The notes: generated by a model not told the origin, from the sequence alone. Positions 7,415-17,099 are shown, counted from the stretch's first letter. The stretch: DNA of 64,000 bases from Flavimobilis soli (GCF_002564025.1 NZ_PDJH01000001.1:1984001-2048000); one strand, 5' to 3'. Numbers and translations are program-made.

Positions 7415-9595
7415 TTGTCCCTCCGTCACCTCCGGGCCGCGGGCTCGAGCCTCGTGCTCGACGCCCGCGGTCCGGGCGCGCCGACGGTCCTGCACTGGGG
7501 AGCCGACCTCGGCGACCTGGCCGAGCAGGACCTCGACGCGCTCGCGCACGTGCTCGTCCCGGCGGTCCCGCCGTCGTCCCTCGACGTGCCGCTGCGCTTC
7601 TCCCTGCTGCCGTCGGCGCGCGACGGCTGGACGGGCCGCCCCGGCCTGTCCGGCGCGTAGGCGGACGGCGTGCCGCTCCCGACAGACCTTGCGCTCGTCC
7701 CCGCGGCGGCCGCAGGGGAGGCGGCACCGCTGCTCGCCGACGCCGCGGGCGACGGCGAGCAGCTCGACTACCTCCTGCGCGACGGCGCGGGAACGGTCGA
7801 GGTGCGCGGCGTCGTCGTCATGGCGCCTGAGGGCGTCGTCGTCGTGCGGCACGCCGTGCGCAACCTGCGCGAGGTGCCGCTCCACCTCGCCTCGCTCGAC
7901 GCCGCCGTGCCGGTACCGGCACGCGCCGAGGAGGTCCTCGACATGACCGGCCTGTGGGCGTCCGAGCGCCGCCCGCAGCGCGCCCGCCCCGGCCAGGGCG
8001 TGTGGAGCCGCGAGACGCGGCACGGCCGCCCCGGCCACGACGACCCGTTCCTCATGGTCGTCGGCACCCCCGACTTCGGCTTCCGCCGCGGCGAGGTGTG
8101 GTCCGCCCACCTCGCGTGGAGCGGCGACAAGCGCCTGTGGACGGAGTCCTCCGCGCTCGGCGTCCGCACCCTCGGCGGGGGCGAGCTGCTCGCCCCGGGC
8201 GAGGTCGTCCTCGCGCCCGGCGCGTCCTACGAGACGCCCGAGCTGCTGCTCGCCTGGTCCGCGAACGGCCTCGACGGCCTGTCCGCGCGCTTCCACCCGT
8301 GGCAACGCCGCGTCGCTCCCGTCCCTCTCCCGCGGCCGGTCGTCCTCAACGTGTGGGAGGCCGTCTACTTCGACCACGACGCCGACCGGCTCGACCGCCT
8401 CGCGCAGGTCGCCGCGGAGGTCGGGGTCGAGCGCTTCGTGCTCGACGACGGCTGGTTCCTCGGCCGGCGTGACGACACGGCGGGACTCGGCGACTGGGTC
8501 GTCGACCCGGACGTGTGGCCCCAGGGCCTGCACCCGCTGGTCCGGTCGGTCGTCGACTGCGGCATGGAGCTCGGCCTGTGGGTCGAGCCCGAGATGGTCA
8601 ACCCCGACTCCGATCTCGCCCGCGCGCACCCCGACTGGCTGCTCGGCGGCCCCGGGACGCCGACGTGGCGCAACCAGCGCGTCCTCGACCTCGCGAACCC
8701 CGGGGCCTACGCGCACGTGCGCGACCAGCTCGTCGCGATCCTCGACGAGTACCCGGTCCGGTACCTCAAGTGGGACCAGAACGCCGACCTGCTCGCGCAC
8801 GGCGCCCACGCGCAGACGCTCGCGACGTACCGGCTCATGGACGAGCTGAGGGCTCACCGCCCCGGCCTCGAGATCGAGTCCTGCTCGTCGGGTGGCGGCC
8901 GCGTCGACCTCGGCGTGCTGCGCCGCGCCGGCCGCGTGTGGGTGTCCGACACGAACGACCCCCTCGACCGGCAGCGCATCCAGCGGTGGACCGGCGTCCT
9001 CGTCCCGCCCGAGCACATGGGCGGCCACGTCGGCGACCGGCGCGCGCACATCACGGGCCGGGCCGCGTCCCTCGGCTTCCGCCTCGCGACCGCGTTCTTC
9101 GGCAGCGCCGGCATCGAGCGCGACCTCACGCGCGCGGGCGCCGACGAGCGCGCCGTCGTCGCCGCGTGGGTCGCCGAGCACAAGGCTCGCCGCGGGTTGC
9201 TGCACTCGGGCGTCGTCGTGCACGGGGACACGCCCGACGGCGAGCCCCAGGTGCACGGCGTCGTCGCGCTCGACGGCGCCGCCGGGGTCTTCGCCGTCGT
9301 GCGGCTCGGGGACAGCGCGAGCGCCCTGCCCGGCCCCGTACGTCTCGTCGGCCTCGACCCCGACCGCCGCTACCGAGTGCGCGTGCTGACGCTCGGCGTC
9401 GTCGACGGGCTCGACGACGCGACCCTCGCGGACGTCCTGCCCGGCGCGGTCGCCGACGCACCGCCGCCGTGGCTCGCCGCGGCCGCGCTCGCGGAGGGCG
9501 TCGAGCTGCCGGGGCGCGTTCTCACCGAGGTGGGCCTCGCGAGCCTCCTGCTCCAGCCGGAGCAGGCCCTCGTCCTCACGGCCGACGCAGTCTGA
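7415..9595 (+). pseudogene. GH36 alpha-galactosidase interrupted by an in-frame amber codon
   Basis: Full-length frame of about 726 codons, a normal GH36 length. It has a TTG start 5 nt after AAGGAG (7404-7409), or an overlapping GTG at 7409. Codon 82 is TAG (7658-7660), between SARDGWTGRPGLSGA and ADGVPLPTDL, and the reading frame is the same on both sides. Family features are intact downstream: the nucleophile Asp in YLKWDQN (D454), SCSSGGGRVD, and the acid/base Asp in VWVSDTND (D512). A GTG at 7670, 10 nt past the TAG, could restart translation and give a 641-residue protein lacking part of the N-terminal beta-sandwich domain. Recent nonsense mutation, base-call error and readthrough are all possible. 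Confidence 0.85.
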
Positions 9596-9622
9596 GGCCG
9601 CCCCTCAGAGGACCCGGGGAAT

Positions 9623-9662
9623 GCGAGAGGGGCGGGCAGGTGACCCTGCCCGCCCCTCTCGC
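9623..9662. terminator. Bidirectional terminator hairpin
   Basis: Perfect 18-bp GC-rich stem (9623-9640 with 9645-9662) around a TGAC loop, placed between the convergent alpha-galactosidase and chemoreceptor genes. It has no U-run, as is usual in this genome. Confidence 0.8.
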
Positions 9663-9668
9663 GTGCGC

Positions 9669-11537
9669 TCAGTACGTGAAGGCCGCGACCTGCTGGCGCA
9701 GCTCCTCCGACAGGCGAGCGAGGTCGTCGACCGCCGCGCCGACGAGCTCGACGACCTCGGTCGTCGTGGTCGCCGCGGACGCGACGCCAGTGATCGACAC
9801 CGCGATGTCACCCGAGCCGGACGCCGCCTCGGCCGCGGCGCGCGACATCTCGGTCGTCGTCGCCGTCTGCTCCTCGACCGCCGAGGCGATCGTCAGCTGG
9901 TAGCCGTTGATCGTCGCGATGACCTCGGAGATCTCCGCGATCGCGGCGACGGCGCTCGCCGTGTCCGCCTGGATCGACTCGATACGGTTCGCGATGTCCT
10001 CCGTCGCGCGGGCCGTCTCCTGGGCGAGGTCCTTGACCTCGGAGGCGACGACCGCGAAGCCCTTGCCGGCCTCGCCGGCGCGCGCCGCCTCGATCGTCGC
10101 GTTGAGCGCGAGCAGGTTCGTCTGGCCGGCGATGTGCGTGATGGTGCGCACGACGTCGCCGATCGCCTGGCTCGACTCGCCCAGGCGCGTGACGGTCTCG
10201 GTCGTGGCCTGCGCCTTGTCGGTCGCCTCCGTCGCGACGCCGGCCGCCTCCTGCGCGTTGCGCGCGATCTCGCGGATCGAGGCACCCATCTCCTCGGCGC
10301 CCGCAGCCATCGCCTCGATGTTGCGCGTGACCTGCTCGGCTGCGGCCGCGACGACCTGCGCCTGCTCGGACGTCGAGTCCGCGCCGTCAGAAAGGCGCAC
10401 GCGCGACGACGCGAGCTCCTTCGACGCGTCCGAGACGGTCGCTGCGCTCGTCGAGACCTTCGCGAGCGTGCTCGACAGGCTCTCCTGCGCGGTCGTGAGG
10501 GCGGCGGCCATGCGGCCGATCTCGTCGTCGCCCGCGACACCCGTGGTCGCAGTGAGGTCGCCCTCGGCGAGCGCCTCGAGCGACCCCTGCATCTGCGCGA
10601 GCGGGCGGCGGATCGAGCGGACGAGGCGCACCGCGAAGAGCACCGAGCCGACGATGCCGACGAGGGCGATCGCGATGAGGATCGTCGTCGTGACCTGCGC
10701 TTGCGCGGAGGCGTCGGAGGCGATCGCGGCGGACGCCTCCGCGACCTCGACGTTGATGAGGCTCAGGGTGCTGGTGACCTCGCCACCGGTCGTCTGCGCA
10801 GCGCCCGAGGCGAGCGACTGGTAGACGAGGACGTTGTTCGAGACGGCCGACGGGATCAGCTGCTCGGTGAGGATCGTGCGGTACTTGACCCACGCGGCGT
10901 TGAGGTCGTCGAGGTGCTGGGACGGCGCGCCGGTGACCTCGCGGAACGCGTTGTCGAGACGGATGAGCGCGTCGTCGGCGAGGACCGCGTTGTCCTTGAT
11001 CTCGAGTGCGAGGCGGTTGCGGTCGACGGGCATGACCGCACCGATGTTCAGGCCGCCGGAGCGGGCGACCCAGATCGAGTTGTTGACGTCGAGGAGCGCC
11101 TCGTTGAGGGTCGCGGACGACTCGGAGACCGTCGTCGTGCTGCGGTTGAGCGTGCCCATCGCGATCGCGCTGAACGCGGTCACGACGATCGTCGCGAGAC
11201 CCATGACGACGACGAGCACGATGATGCGCGCGCCGACGGACCAGGAGCGGCCGCGGACCTTGCCCGGCGCCTGCGAAGCGCCGTCGGTGTCGGTAGGGGT
11301 GCTTTGCGCGTCGGCGTCGGTCGTACCGGTGTCGGTCGTGCCGCGGGGCTTGCGTGGGTGACGTCGCGGCACGCGGACGCGCGAGACAGAGGTACGCACG
11401 CGCGCGAGGGCGCGGCGACGGCCGCTCTCGGCTGCCGCCTCGTCGACCTCGTCGTCAGCACCGACGACGGTGTCGGTCATGTCGCTCGTGTCGTCCGCCA
11501 TCGGACGCTCGAGCTGTACTTCCTGCGGATCGGCCAC
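9669..11537 (-). CDS. Methyl-accepting chemotaxis protein
   Basis: A 622-residue membrane chemoreceptor. The GTG start at 11537 has AAGGAG 7 nt upstream. A cytoplasmic N-terminal tail of about 100 residues, first acidic, then basic, then Thr/Asp-rich, precedes membrane helix 1 (about 102-125). A helical sensor domain of about 155 residues, helix 2 (about 283-304), a HAMP domain (about 305-358) and the signalling coiled coil follow. The highly conserved hairpin tip that binds CheA/CheW is present ([20 protein letters not shown]). The sensor resembles a four-helix-bundle type; its ligand is unknown. Its presence implies a motile organism. No che genes lie nearby. Confidence 0.95.
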   Translation of the reverse strand: MADPQEVQLERPMADDTSDMTDTVVGADDEVDEAAAESGRRRALARVRTSVSRVRVPRRHPRKPRGTTDTGTTDADAQSTPTDTDGASQAPGKVRGRSWSVGARIIVLVVVMGLATIVVTAFSAIAMGTLNRSTTTVSESSATLNEALLDVNNSIWVARSGGLNIGAVMPVDRNRLALEIKDNAVLADDALIRLDNAFREVTGAPSQHLDDLNAAWVKYRTILTEQLIPSAVSNNVLVYQSLASGAAQTTGGEVTSTLSLINVEVAEASAAIASDASAQAQVTTTILIAIALVGIVGSVLFAVRLVRSIRRPLAQMQGSLEALAEGDLTATTGVAGDDEIGRMAAALTTAQESLSSTLAKVSTSAATVSDASKELASSRVRLSDGADSTSEQAQVVAAAAEQVTRNIEAMAAGAEEMGASIREIARNAQEAAGVATEATDKAQATTETVTRLGESSQAIGDVVRTITHIAGQTNLLALNATIEAARAGEAGKGFAVVASEVKDLAQETARATEDIANRIESIQADTASAVAAIAEISEVIATINGYQLTIASAVEEQTATTTEMSRAAAEAASGSGDIAVSITGVASAATTTTEVVELVGAAVDDLARLSEELRQQVAAFTY

Positions 11538-11577
11538 GGGACTGCTCCTTGCGCTGGTGCACCCGGGATGCGGGTGC

Positions 11578-11619
11578 GACGAGGAGCCGGACCCTCGAGA
11601 GGGAGACCGGCTCCTCGTC
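11578..11619 (-). terminator. Terminator hairpin after the NlpC/P60 gene
   Basis: 13-bp stem GACGAGGAGCCGG / CCGGCTCCTCGTC with a 16-nt loop that itself contains a CCCTC/GAGGG pair. It lies downstream of the NlpC/P60 gene and upstream of the chemoreceptor start. Confidence 0.65.
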
Positions 11620-11700
11620 TGATCGGTCAGCGCGAGCGTGAGTGAAGTAACAGAGTGAACTGTGACACGACCGTGACCTGCGAAATTTGCGCCGCGTTTA

Positions 11701-12588
11701 TCAGACCCGGATGAACGTCGGGTTCGACTGCCAGATCGATCGGACCTGGATCGTCTTCCCGGGGCGCGGGGCGTCGATCTGCTTGCCCTTGCCGAGGTAG
11801 ATCGCGACGTGGCCGCGGGTCCAGATCAGGTCGCCAGCGCGCGCCTTGGAGCGCGACACGACCTTGCCCGAGTGGCGCTGCGCCGAGGACGAGCGCGGGA
11901 GCTTCGCGACGCCGGCCTTCTTGTAGACGTAGCTCGTGAAGCCGGAGCAGTCGAAGCCGGACGGCGTGGCGCCGCCGGAGCGGTAGCGGACGCCGACGTA
12001 CTTCTTGGCGATCTTGGCGATGTGCGCGCCCTCGCTGACGACCTTGACCTTGAGGCTGTCGCGGCCGGTCGTGACGGTGGGCTTGGTCGCGGCCGACGGG
12101 CGGAAGATCGCGGTGATCTTGTGCTTCTTGGCCGACAGCTTGCGCGGCAGCTGGTACGAGACCTTGCCGCTCGCCCCGACGGACTTCTTCTTGAGGCGCT
12201 TCTTGCCGTCGTAGAACGTCACCGTGCCGCTCGTCGTCGCGGAGCCGGTGCGGACCTTGGCGGTGACCTTGGCGGCCTTCTTGCCCTTGACCCACGTCTT
12301 CTTGCTGGCCTTGAGGTCGACCTTCGCCTTGGTCTTCGTGGCGGTCGTCGCCACAGCGGTCGTGGTGACCGTCCTCGCGGCGGCAGGGGTGGCGGCCTGG
12401 GCGCCGGTCGTGGGGGCGAGCGTCACGGTGAGCGCAGCAGCGATCGCGATGACGCCGGCGCGGACGGCCGTGCGGTGGCGGCCGGGGGCAGCCGTGGTGG
12501 TGGTCTCGTCGATGGTGCTCGTGCCGTGCGCCTGGTCGAGGCGCGTGGGCGTGCCCGTGCGGGCACGCCAAGACGTGCGGATGCTCAT
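11701..12588 (-). CDS. Secreted NlpC/P60 peptidoglycan hydrolase with N-terminal Ig-like domain
   Basis: A 295-residue secreted D,L-endopeptidase that should cut peptidoglycan stem peptides. The ATG at 12588 has GAGG upstream. A long basic leader and hydrophobic core ending near ATGAQA form the signal peptide. A lysine-rich Ig-like domain (about residues 95-180) leads to a C-terminal NlpC/P60 domain with catalytic Cys in GFDCSG (C214) and His in GHVAIYLG (H260). A c-di-AMP riboswitch in the leader is the usual control for such wall hydrolases in actinobacteria. The Lys-rich domain is unusual for such a GC-rich genome and may bind anionic wall polymers (inference). Confidence 0.93.
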   Translation of the reverse strand: MSIRTSWRARTGTPTRLDQAHGTSTIDETTTTAAPGRHRTAVRAGVIAIAAALTVTLAPTTGAQAATPAAARTVTTTAVATTATKTKAKVDLKASKKTWVKGKKAAKVTAKVRTGSATTSGTVTFYDGKKRLKKKSVGASGKVSYQLPRKLSAKKHKITAIFRPSAATKPTVTTGRDSLKVKVVSEGAHIAKIAKKYVGVRYRSGGATPSGFDCSGFTSYVYKKAGVAKLPRSSSAQRHSGKVVSRSKARAGDLIWTRGHVAIYLGKGKQIDAPRPGKTIQVRSIWQSNPTFIRV

Positions 12589-12601
12589 TCGAACCTCTCG
12601 T

Positions 12602-12784
12602 CGCCTGCGAGGTGAGCTGTCGGGTTCGGGCCGGAGGTCTGGCCCGGCCGGGGGAACATGCGCCGTGTCGGCGTGCTTGTCGTTCCCGCGCGGCTTCACC
12701 CCAAGGTCGTCGTGACGACCGGAGAAGTGGGTCCCCCGCCACTGCCATGGTTTCTGCGGTGCAGCTCCGGTGGCAGTGCTCGGC
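12602..12784 (-). promoter_or_regulatory. c-di-AMP riboswitch (ydaO-yuaA type)
   Basis: On the minus strand the leader of the NlpC/P60 gene carries the conserved ydaO blocks in order: GCGGGGGACCCA, then TTGGGGTGAAGCCGCG, then CGAACCCGACAGCTCACCTC followed by GCAGGCG, ending 14 nt before the start codon. An additional CACTGCCA/TGGCAGTG stem lies at the 5' side. The block order and spacing match the family that shuts off wall-hydrolase genes when c-di-AMP is high. Edges are approximate. The remaining stretch 12785-13009 holds no gene that I can support. It contains a GATGTG...CACATC inverted repeat near 12891-12911 and presumably the promoter. Confidence 0.9.
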
Positions 12785-13009
12785 GTCCGGGCTGCGTCCC
12801 TGCGTCACGCTCGTGACGGCCGCGGGTGCGGCGGTGGGACTCAACGACGGTAGGTGCGCCTGAGCGCAGATGTCACGGGAAGGTCACGGTGATGTGCAAG
12901 CCCTTCACATCTTCCACCCCGTCTCCGTGCGGCTCCTTCACTGTGTTGTGATGTGCAAGACAAGAAAGGTCTGCTAGGTGACGCCGGTCACGCAGCTGCG
13001 AGCAACCGC

Positions 13010-14068
13010 TCAGAGAGCGTCTGGCGTCAGCAGGCACAGCCCCTGCCGGTCGCCCTGGCGCCACGAGGCCTCGGTCGGCACGAGCGCGACGGCGCGCACG
13101 CCCGCCGCGACCTCCTCGGCCGAGAGGGTGCACGACGCAGCCACCCGCTCGGCGACCTCCTCGTCCCCGGGCCACGAGCCGTCGTCGAACACGTACTGCG
13201 ACACGACGCGCGCCTCGTGCTCCTCGCCGCACGGCACGACCGTCGTCCGCACGGTGCCCCCGGACGGGACCGTGCGGACGCACGAGCCGACCGTGAGCTG
13301 CCGGACGTGCACGCCCACAGGACCGTCGACGTCGGGCCCCACGGGATCCGTGGTGCCCGTCAGACGCGGGACGAGGGACGGGACCAGGAGCGGCAGCAGG
13401 ACGGCGAGCGCCGAGAGCAGCGACCCCGCGATGAGCGCGGCCGTCGCGAGGACCCGGCCGCGCTGGTGCGACCGCGCGGTGCGCACGAGCGCGACGATCG
13501 CGAGGACCACTCCGGCGGGCGGCACGACGATCGCCGCCGGCAACGAGGCGATCGCGACGGGATCGGTGCCCGACGGCGGAGCCGGGCGCGGCACGAGCGA
13601 CGCGGTCGCAGCCGCCGACCAGGTGCCGGCCGTGTACGTCTGGTCGCTGAAGCCGAGCTGGTCGCCGTTGCTCGTGCCGCCCGGCCAGGCGGGCGTCAGG
13701 TGCTCGGCGGCGGACGGCCCCGACGGCGGGACGGGCGCGGGCGGGGGCGGCGGCGGGACAGTGCCGGGATGCACCGGTCCGGTGGACGCAGGTGCGGGAG
13801 ATGGAGGCACGGGGGAGGGGGAGGCAAACGGTGCAAGGACCGGGCCGGGCTCGCCGCCTGCAGGCGGCGGAGGGACGGGTGACGCTGGCGGCGGAGGTGG
13901 GGCGGCCGCGCCCGACGGCGGCTGCGGCACGGCCGCACCCGCCGGCGGAGGTGGGGCGGCCGCGCCCGACGGCGGAGGTGGGGCGGCCGCGCCCGACGGC
14001 GGAGGTGGGGCGGCCGCGCCCGGCCCACCGTGCTCCGGCGGAGGCACGGGCGGCGTCGCGCCGCTCAC
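13010..14068 (-). CDS. Proline-rich membrane protein with DUF4190-like and septum-formation-like domains
   Basis: A 352-residue protein whose GTG start overlaps the stop of the exonuclease gene (GTGA), so the two are coupled. The first 140 residues or so are low-complexity Pro/Ala with repeated APPPPSGA units. They are followed by a DUF4190-like pair of membrane helices (about 190-245) and an extracytoplasmic C-terminal domain. That domain has paired cysteines and the pattern GSCVRT...CGEEHEARVV...F..GSWPGDEEV...C, as in actinobacterial septum-formation-family domains. A role in division or envelope is a family-level inference only. Confidence 0.75.
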   Translation of the reverse strand: MSGATPPVPPPEHGGPGAAAPPPPSGAAAPPPPSGAAAPPPPAGAAVPQPPSGAAAPPPPPASPVPPPPAGGEPGPVLAPFASPSPVPPSPAPASTGPVHPGTVPPPPPPAPVPPSGPSAAEHLTPAWPGGTSNGDQLGFSDQTYTAGTWSAAATASLVPRPAPPSGTDPVAIASLPAAIVVPPAGVVLAIVALVRTARSHQRGRVLATAALIAGSLLSALAVLLPLLVPSLVPRLTGTTDPVGPDVDGPVGVHVRQLTVGSCVRTVPSGGTVRTTVVPCGEEHEARVVSQYVFDDGSWPGDEEVAERVAASCTLSAEEVAAGVRAVALVPTEASWRQGDRQGLCLLTPDAL

Positions 14069-14871
14069 GCCGAGACCTGCGAGTCGTCGATGTCGAGGAT
14101 GACGGGCACGTGGTCCGACGCGCCCTTGCCCTTGCGCTCGTCGCGGTCGATCTTCACGCCCTTGACCAGCGGCGTCAGGGCGGGCGACGTGTACGCGAAG
14201 TCGATGCGCAGGCCCTCGTTCTTCGGGAACCGCAGCTGCTGGTAGTCCCAGTACGTGTACTTGCGCTCGTCCGGGATGAACTCGCGCGACACCTCGGTGT
14301 ACCCGGCCTCCGCGAACGCCGCGAAGGCGGCTCGCTCAGGTGCCGACACGTGCGTCTGCCCCTCGAACACGGCCATGTCCCACACGTCGGTGTCGAGCGG
14401 GGCGACGTTCCAGTCACCCACGAGCGCGACCTTCGCCTGCGGGTCGGCGGCGACCCAGTCGACCGCGTGCTGGCGCAGCCGCTCGAGCCACGCGAGCTTG
14501 TACGCGTAGTGCGGGTTGTCGAGAGCGCGGCCGTGCGGCACGTACAGGCTCCACACGCGCACGCCGCCGCACGTCGCGCCGAGGGCGCGCGCCTCGACGG
14601 CGGGCACCTCGCCGAACGGCGGCTGCTCCACGAACCCGGGCTCGACGTCGTCCAGCCCGACGCGCGACAGGATCGCGACGCCGTTCCACTGGCTGAAGCC
14701 GAACGTGGCGATCTCGTAGCCCGCGGCTTCGAACGCCTCGCGGGGGAACTGCGCGTCCTTGCACTTGGTCTCCTGCAGCGCGAGGACGTCGATGTCCTCC
14801 CGCTCGAGGAAGGCCAGGGCGCGGTCGGCACGGGCGCGGATCGAGTTGATGTTCCAGGTGGCGAGGCGCAT
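14065..14871 (-). CDS. xth: Exodeoxyribonuclease III (AP endonuclease)
   Basis: A 268-residue Mg2+-dependent exonuclease/AP endonuclease of base-excision repair. All family signatures are visible: WNINSIRAR at the N-terminus, LALQETK (metal ligand Glu), YVPHGRALDNPHYAYK, GDWNVAP, RIDFAYTS and the C-terminal SDHVPV. The length is normal. The ATG at 14871 sits 6 nt after TAGCCT on the minus strand, so the transcript is probably leaderless. It is followed by the overlapping proline-rich membrane protein gene. Confidence 0.96.
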   Translation of the reverse strand: MRLATWNINSIRARADRALAFLEREDIDVLALQETKCKDAQFPREAFEAAGYEIATFGFSQWNGVAILSRVGLDDVEPGFVEQPPFGEVPAVEARALGATCGGVRVWSLYVPHGRALDNPHYAYKLAWLERLRQHAVDWVAADPQAKVALVGDWNVAPLDTDVWDMAVFEGQTHVSAPERAAFAAFAEAGYTEVSREFIPDERKYTYWDYQQLRFPKNEGLRIDFAYTSPALTPLVKGVKIDRDERKGKGASDHVPVILDIDDSQVSA

Positions 14872-14877
14872 GCCTCG

Positions 14878-14932
14878 AGGCTACTTCGTCCCGCGTGCTG
14901 ACGGGCCGGTACGCGGTGCCGGGCCCTAGGGT
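14878..14932. promoter_or_regulatory. Divergent pair of -10 boxes giving leaderless transcripts
   Basis: Minus strand: TAGCCT (14883-14878), then 6 nt, then the exonuclease III ATG. Plus strand: TAGGGT (14927-14932), then 6 nt, then the SDR ATG at 14939. Neither gene has a ribosome-binding site. The TANNNT-N6-ATG layout is the known hallmark of leaderless actinobacterial genes. Confidence 0.65.
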
Positions 14933-14938
14933 GGTCGC

Positions 14939-15694
14939 ATGGGAACAGCACTGGTGACGGGCGCGAGCGCGGGGCTCGGCGAGGAGTTCGCGTGGCAGCT
15001 CGCGACCGCGAAGCACGACGTCGTCCTGGTCGCTCGTGACGAGGCTCGCCTCGAGCGGCTCGCGGGGGAGCTGCGGGCCTACGCGGGCGTCCGCGCCGAG
15101 GTGCTGCCCGCCGACCTGTCGGTGCGGGCCGACGTCGAGCGCGTCGCCGAGCGCCTGCGTCAGGAGGAGCAGCCCGTCGGGCTGCTCGTCAACAACGCGG
15201 GGTACACGACCCACCAGCGCTTCGTCACCGGCGACATCGAGGCCGAGGAGACGATGCTCGACGTCCTGGTCCGCGCGGTCATGGTGCTCTCGCGTGCGGC
15301 CGCCGAGCCGATGGTCGCGCGCGGGCGCGGCGCGATCCTCAACGTCTCCTCCGTCGCCGCGCTCACCGCGGGCGGCACGTACGCCGCCGCGAAGGCGTGG
15401 GTGCGCACCTTCACGGAAGGTCTCGCCGTCGAGCTCGACGGCACCGGCGTCACTGCGACGGCGCTCAGCCCGGGCCTGACCCGCACCGAGTTCCACGAGC
15501 GCGCGGGCTTCCGCCGCGTCGGTCCCGACGTCGCCTGGCTCGACGCGGACCGTGTGGTCGCGCAGGCGCTCGCGGACGTGCGCCGCGGCGTCGTCATCTC
15601 GACGCCGTCCGTGCGGTACGCGGTCGTGAGCGCGCTCCTCCAGGTGACGCCGCGCACGGCCGTGCGCGCGCTCCAGGCGCGCTCCGGCCTCTGA
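14939..15694 (+). CDS. SDR-family NAD(P)-dependent oxidoreductase
   Basis: A 251-residue classical short-chain dehydrogenase. The nucleotide-binding TGASAGLG lies at residues 6-13, NNAG follows at about 84-87, and the catalytic Ser-Tyr-Lys set is present as NVSS ... YAAAK. The tail ends near residue 251 with no extra domain. The substrate is unknown; the sequence resembles the YqjQ/DltE-like SDRs often annotated simply as SDR. It stands alone between exonuclease III and pyrE and has its own leaderless promoter. Confidence 0.9.
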   Translation: MGTALVTGASAGLGEEFAWQLATAKHDVVLVARDEARLERLAGELRAYAGVRAEVLPADLSVRADVERVAERLRQEEQPVGLLVNNAGYTTHQRFVTGDIEAEETMLDVLVRAVMVLSRAAAEPMVARGRGAILNVSSVAALTAGGTYAAAKAWVRTFTEGLAVELDGTGVTATALSPGLTRTEFHERAGFRRVGPDVAWLDADRVVAQALADVRRGVVISTPSVRYAVVSALLQVTPRTAVRALQARSGL

Positions 15695-15753
15695 GGTCTG
15701 CGCGGCCTCGCGCCGAGTCTCGGACGGGCCTGACGCGGCGCGCGCGCCTCTAC

Positions 15754-15759
15754 TAGCCT
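15754..15759 (+). promoter_or_regulatory. -10 box for leaderless pyrE
   Basis: TAGCCT followed by a 7-nt spacer and the pyrE GTG at 15767, with no ribosome-binding site. This supports the GTG as the true start. Confidence 0.55.
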
Positions 15760-15766
15760 GATCGAC

Positions 15767-16351
15767 GTGACCGACTACGACGCCGTCCTCTCCCCGACCC
15801 CTCGCGAGCAGCTGCGCGACCTCATCAAGGAGCTCGCCGTCGTGCACGGCCGGGTGACCCTCGCGTCCGGCAAGGAGGCCGACTACTACGTCGACCTGCG
15901 CCGCGTGACGCTGCACCACCGCGCCGCCCCGCTCGTCGGGCACGTCCTGCTCGACACGCTCGAGGAGGCGGGCCTCGGCCCTGCCGAGATCGACGCCGTC
16001 GGCGGTCTCACGCTCGGCGCCGACCCCGTCGCGGGCGCGCTCCTCCACGCGGCCGCGTCGCGCGGCCAGGACCTCGACGCGTTCGTGGTCCGCAAGGAGG
16101 GCAAGGCGCACGGCATGCAGCGCCGCATCGAGGGGCCTGACGTCGCGGGCCGCCGCGTCGTCGCCGTCGAGGACACGTCCACGACGGGCGGCTCCGTGCT
16201 GACGGCCGTCGAGGCGCTGCGCGAGGCGGGGGCCGACGTCGTCGGCGTCGCCGTGATCGTCGACCGCAACACGGGCGCGCGCGAGAAGATCGAGGCCGCC
16301 GGCCTCAGCTACCACTACCTCTACGGCCTCGACGACCTCGGTCTCGCCTGA
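15767..16351 (+). CDS. pyrE: Orotate phosphoribosyltransferase
   Basis: A 194-residue enzyme that joins orotate to PRPP in de novo pyrimidine synthesis. The PRPP-binding loop is VVAVEDTSTTGGS (about residues 125-137), and the flexible catalytic loop carries RKEGKAHG. Length and start match the family. The GTG start is set by a -10 box 7 nt upstream. It is followed 8 bp later by an ABC ATPase gene with which it may be co-transcribed, although no functional link is evident. Confidence 0.95.
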   Translation: MTDYDAVLSPTPREQLRDLIKELAVVHGRVTLASGKEADYYVDLRRVTLHHRAAPLVGHVLLDTLEEAGLGPAEIDAVGGLTLGADPVAGALLHAAASRGQDLDAFVVRKEGKAHGMQRRIEGPDVAGRRVVAVEDTSTTGGSVLTAVEALREAGADVVGVAVIVDRNTGAREKIEAAGLSYHYLYGLDDLGLA

Positions 16352-16358
16352 GGGACGC

Positions 16359-17099
16359 GTGGGACGCCGCAACGACCCGGGGGCGCCGCGCGGCGTGCGT
16401 GTCGAGCTGCGCTCGGCGGGCGTCGAGCTCGACGGGACGACGCTCCTCGAACCTGTGAGCCTGAGCGTGCCCGCGGGCGGCACGCTCGTGCTGCGCGGGG
16501 CGAACGGCTCCGGCAAGTCCACCCTGCTGCGCCTCGTGTCGGGGTTGCGCCTCCCGACGTCGGGCGAGGTGACGGTCGACGGCGCTGCGCCTGCGCCCCG
16601 TCGCCGCGCCTTCCGCAGACTCGTCACCGGCACCGTCGAACCACCGCTGCTCGCACGGGACCTCACGCTCGGTGAGCACGTCGCGCTCGTCGCGACGACG
16701 TGGGGCACACCTGTGCGCGACGCGCGCACGGCCGCCGGAGCGCTCCTCGAACGTCTCGGCATCGCCAACCTCGCGCACCGCTTCCCGCACGAGCTGTCGT
16801 CCGGGCAGACGCAGCTCGCGTCGCTCGCGACGGTCCTCGTGCGGCCCGCGTCGCTCCTCCTCCTCGACGAGCCCGAGCAGCGGCTCGACGCCGACCGCAC
16901 CGCCGTCGTCGCCGAGCTTCTCGCGGAACGCAGGGAGGAGGGCGCGACCGTCCTCGTCGCGACGCACTCGACCCCGCTCGAGGACGCGCTCGGCGGCGAC
17001 GTGCTCCGCCTGGCCGCTGTGACCGCCGACGTGCCCGGCCAGGACGTCGGCCCTGGGGCGGAGGACCTGACGCTCGACGGCGGTACGGCGGACGCGTGA
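16359..17099 (+). CDS. ABC transporter ATP-binding protein
   Basis: A 246-residue stand-alone nucleotide-binding domain: Walker A GANGSGKST (about residues 50-58), signature LSSGQ, Walker B LLLLDEPEQ and H-loop THS. The signature (LSSGQ) and the E-Q after Walker B deviate slightly from the common forms, but the catalytic Glu is present. The gene overlaps the following membrane-protein gene (GTGA), so the two probably form a two-component exporter. The transported substrate is unknown. It follows pyrE by 8 bp. Confidence 0.9.
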   Translation: MGRRNDPGAPRGVRVELRSAGVELDGTTLLEPVSLSVPAGGTLVLRGANGSGKSTLLRLVSGLRLPTSGEVTVDGAAPAPRRRAFRRLVTGTVEPPLLARDLTLGEHVALVATTWGTPVRDARTAAGALLERLGIANLAHRFPHELSSGQTQLASLATVLVRPASLLLLDEPEQRLDADRTAVVAELLAERREEGATVLVATHSTPLEDALGGDVLRLAAVTADVPGQDVGPGAEDLTLDGGTADA

